From Cellulomonas denverensis (lineage in GTDB: Bacteria > Actinomycetota > Actinomycetes > Actinomycetales > Cellulomonadaceae), in NCBI RefSeq assembly GCF_012396125.1, contig NZ_JAAXOX010000013.1, positions 1 through 64,000 of the forward strand: DNA of 64,000 nt, in the 5' to 3' direction. Both the position numbers and the translations under genes were made by a program. The notes under the pieces are model-generated. The model worked only from the letters and a program-made list of their open reading frames with translations. It was not told the origin of the DNA and did no database searches. Below, piece by piece: positions 63,041-64,000 of this stretch (the first letter of the stretch is position 1; each line of letters starts with the position of its first letter).

Positions 63041-64000
63041 ATGCCGAGAAGTCGCACCCGGATCGCCGACATCGCCAGCGAGGTGGGCGTCTCCGTCCCC
63101 ACCGTGTCGAAGGTGCTGAACGGCCGCACGGACGTCGCCGAGGCGACCCGTGCCCGGGTCGAGGCCGCCCTGGAACGTCACGACTACCGCAAGCCGGTCG
63201 CCACCCGCGGCCCCGGCAACGGTGTCCGCCTGCTCGACCTGGTGTTCCACGCCGCGGACAACCTCTGGGCGCAGGAGATCATCAAGGGCGTCGAGCAGGT
63301 CTGCGGCCCGGAGCGGGTCGGCGTGGTGCTCTCCGAGCTGGGTGGGTCCCACCGGCCGCCGCAGGAGTGGATCGACGACGTGATGGCCCGCCGGCCACTC
63401 GGCGTGCTGCTGGTGATGTCCGACCTGGACGCCAAGCAGCGCCACCAGCTCGCCTCCCGCGCCATCCCGTTCGCCGTGGTCGACACCCAGGGCGAACCGC
63501 CGGCCGGCGTGCCGACGGTGGGCTCCAACAACTGGAACGGCGGGCTGTCCGGCACCCGGCACCTGCTCAGCCTCGGCCACCGGCGGATCGCCGCGATCTC
63601 CGGGCCGGACGACATGCTGTGCTCCCGCGCCCGGGTCGACGGCTTCCGCAGCGCCCACGACGAGCTCGGCGTGCCCTGGGACCCGGCGCTGATCCGCTGG
63701 GGCGGGTTCGATGCCGACAGCGGCTACCGGTACGGCCTGGAACTGCTGGACCGCCCCGACCGTCCGACCGCGATCTTCGCCGGGTCCGACTACCAGGCAC
63801 TCGGGGTGCTGCGGGCCGCCCGGCAGCTCGGACTGCGGGTGCCCGAGGACCTGTCCATCGTCGGCTACGACGATCTGCCGATCAGCCAGTGGATCGATCC
63901 CGGCCTGACCACCGTGCACCAGCCGCTGCGTGAGATGGCCGGGCTGGCCACCCGGATGCTGCTCACCCTGGCCGCCGGGGGCGAACCGCCGTCGATGCGG
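63041..64000 (+). CDS. LacI family regulator, cut by window end
   Basis: The first 320 residues are present. The helix-turn-helix (TRIADIASEVGVSVPTVSKVLNGRTDV) is followed by a LacI sugar-binding domain with FAVVDTQGEPPAGVPTVGSNNWNGG, HLLSLGHRRIAAISGPDDM and EDLSIVGYDDLPISQWI. GAAGGGAAG lies three bases before the ATG. TACAGT at 62992 may be its -10 box. It is divergent from the GH39/GH42 operon and most likely represses it. Only the last part of the protein lies beyond the window. Confidence 0.9.
   Translation, partial: MPRSRTRIADIASEVGVSVPTVSKVLNGRTDVAEATRARVEAALERHDYRKPVATRGPGNGVRLLDLVFHAADNLWAQEIIKGVEQVCGPERVGVVLSELGGSHRPPQEWIDDVMARRPLGVLLVMSDLDAKQRHQLASRAIPFAVVDTQGEPPAGVPTVGSNNWNGGLSGTRHLLSLGHRRIAAISGPDDMLCSRARVDGFRSAHDELGVPWDPALIRWGGFDADSGYRYGLELLDRPDRPTAIFAGSDYQALGVLRAARQLGLRVPEDLSIVGYDDLPISQWIDPGLTTVHQPLREMAGLATRMLLTLAAGGEPPSMR

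Overview
The window looks like a chromosomal segment of a high-GC actinobacterium. Codon third positions are almost always G or C, GTG starts are common, and several -10 boxes sit 6-7 nt before a start codon. The LAxTG sorting signals fit class E sortases. A Cellulomonas or Promicromonosporaceae-type member of the Micrococcales is my inference, from the sugar-uptake operons and glycoside hydrolases together with these features. I saw no rRNA, tRNA, CRISPR array, insertion sequence or prophage.

Layout. 1-6.4 kb: a LysR regulator, a small LuxR-type regulator, and the glycine cleavage operon gcvP-gcvT-gcvH on the minus strand behind a tandem glycine riboswitch. 6.5-11.3 kb: three tandem paralogues encoding secreted LAxTG-anchored proteins, each preceded by the same paired motif. 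11.2-21.1 kb: mixed housekeeping genes: GNAT enzymes, a malate dehydrogenase-like/ACT fusion, an aminotransferase, a hydrolase, a 40-residue TatA-like protein, a tyrosine phosphatase, a MarR regulator with its divergent gene, an NmrA-like reductase, a second-type methionine aminopeptidase behind a structured leader, an orphan winged-helix protein and a GH114-like lipoprotein. 21.3-27.6 kb: a large Ig-like LAxTG surface protein, a YhgE/Pip membrane protein with a degenerate ABC ATPase, and a zinc formaldehyde-type dehydrogenase. 27.9-31.8 kb: a copper/peroxidase cluster (membrane protein, CopC, PCu(A)C, DyP peroxidase) and a divergent FNT channel.

31.9-33.1 kb: a HigBA-like toxin-antitoxin pair with a clear operator, and a GNAT enzyme. 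33.2-42.2 kb: an Opp/Dpp-type sugar uptake operon (binding protein, two ATPases, two permeases, cytoplasmic GH3 beta-glucosidase) with a divergent TetR regulator. 42.2-47.1 kb: a PP2C phosphatase, an amidase, and two CNNM/HlyC membrane proteins behind an HPP-repeat leader peptide. 47.2-54.9 kb: hexuronate catabolism (mannonate dehydratase, LacI regulator, glucuronate isomerase, fructuronate reductase) with two near-identical palindromic operators, interrupted by a DUF222/HNH gene. 54.9-64 kb: a glycoside operon (LplB/LplC-type permeases, binding protein, GH39, DUF624, GH42) with a divergent LacI regulator cut by the window end.

The two sugar operons and the hexuronate genes suggest a plant-polysaccharide lifestyle: oligosaccharides are imported, cut in the cytoplasm, and uronic acids are sent toward 2-keto-3-deoxygluconate. 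The most novel-looking signals are two candidate cis-acting RNA leaders. One precedes the CNNM gene at 44.6 kb; its HPP codons are exact complements of the downstream ribosome-binding region. The other precedes map at 19.6 kb; it pairs a 12-codon ORF with a multi-helix junction. The paired ACTCAGATC motif of the surface-protein genes is a third candidate.
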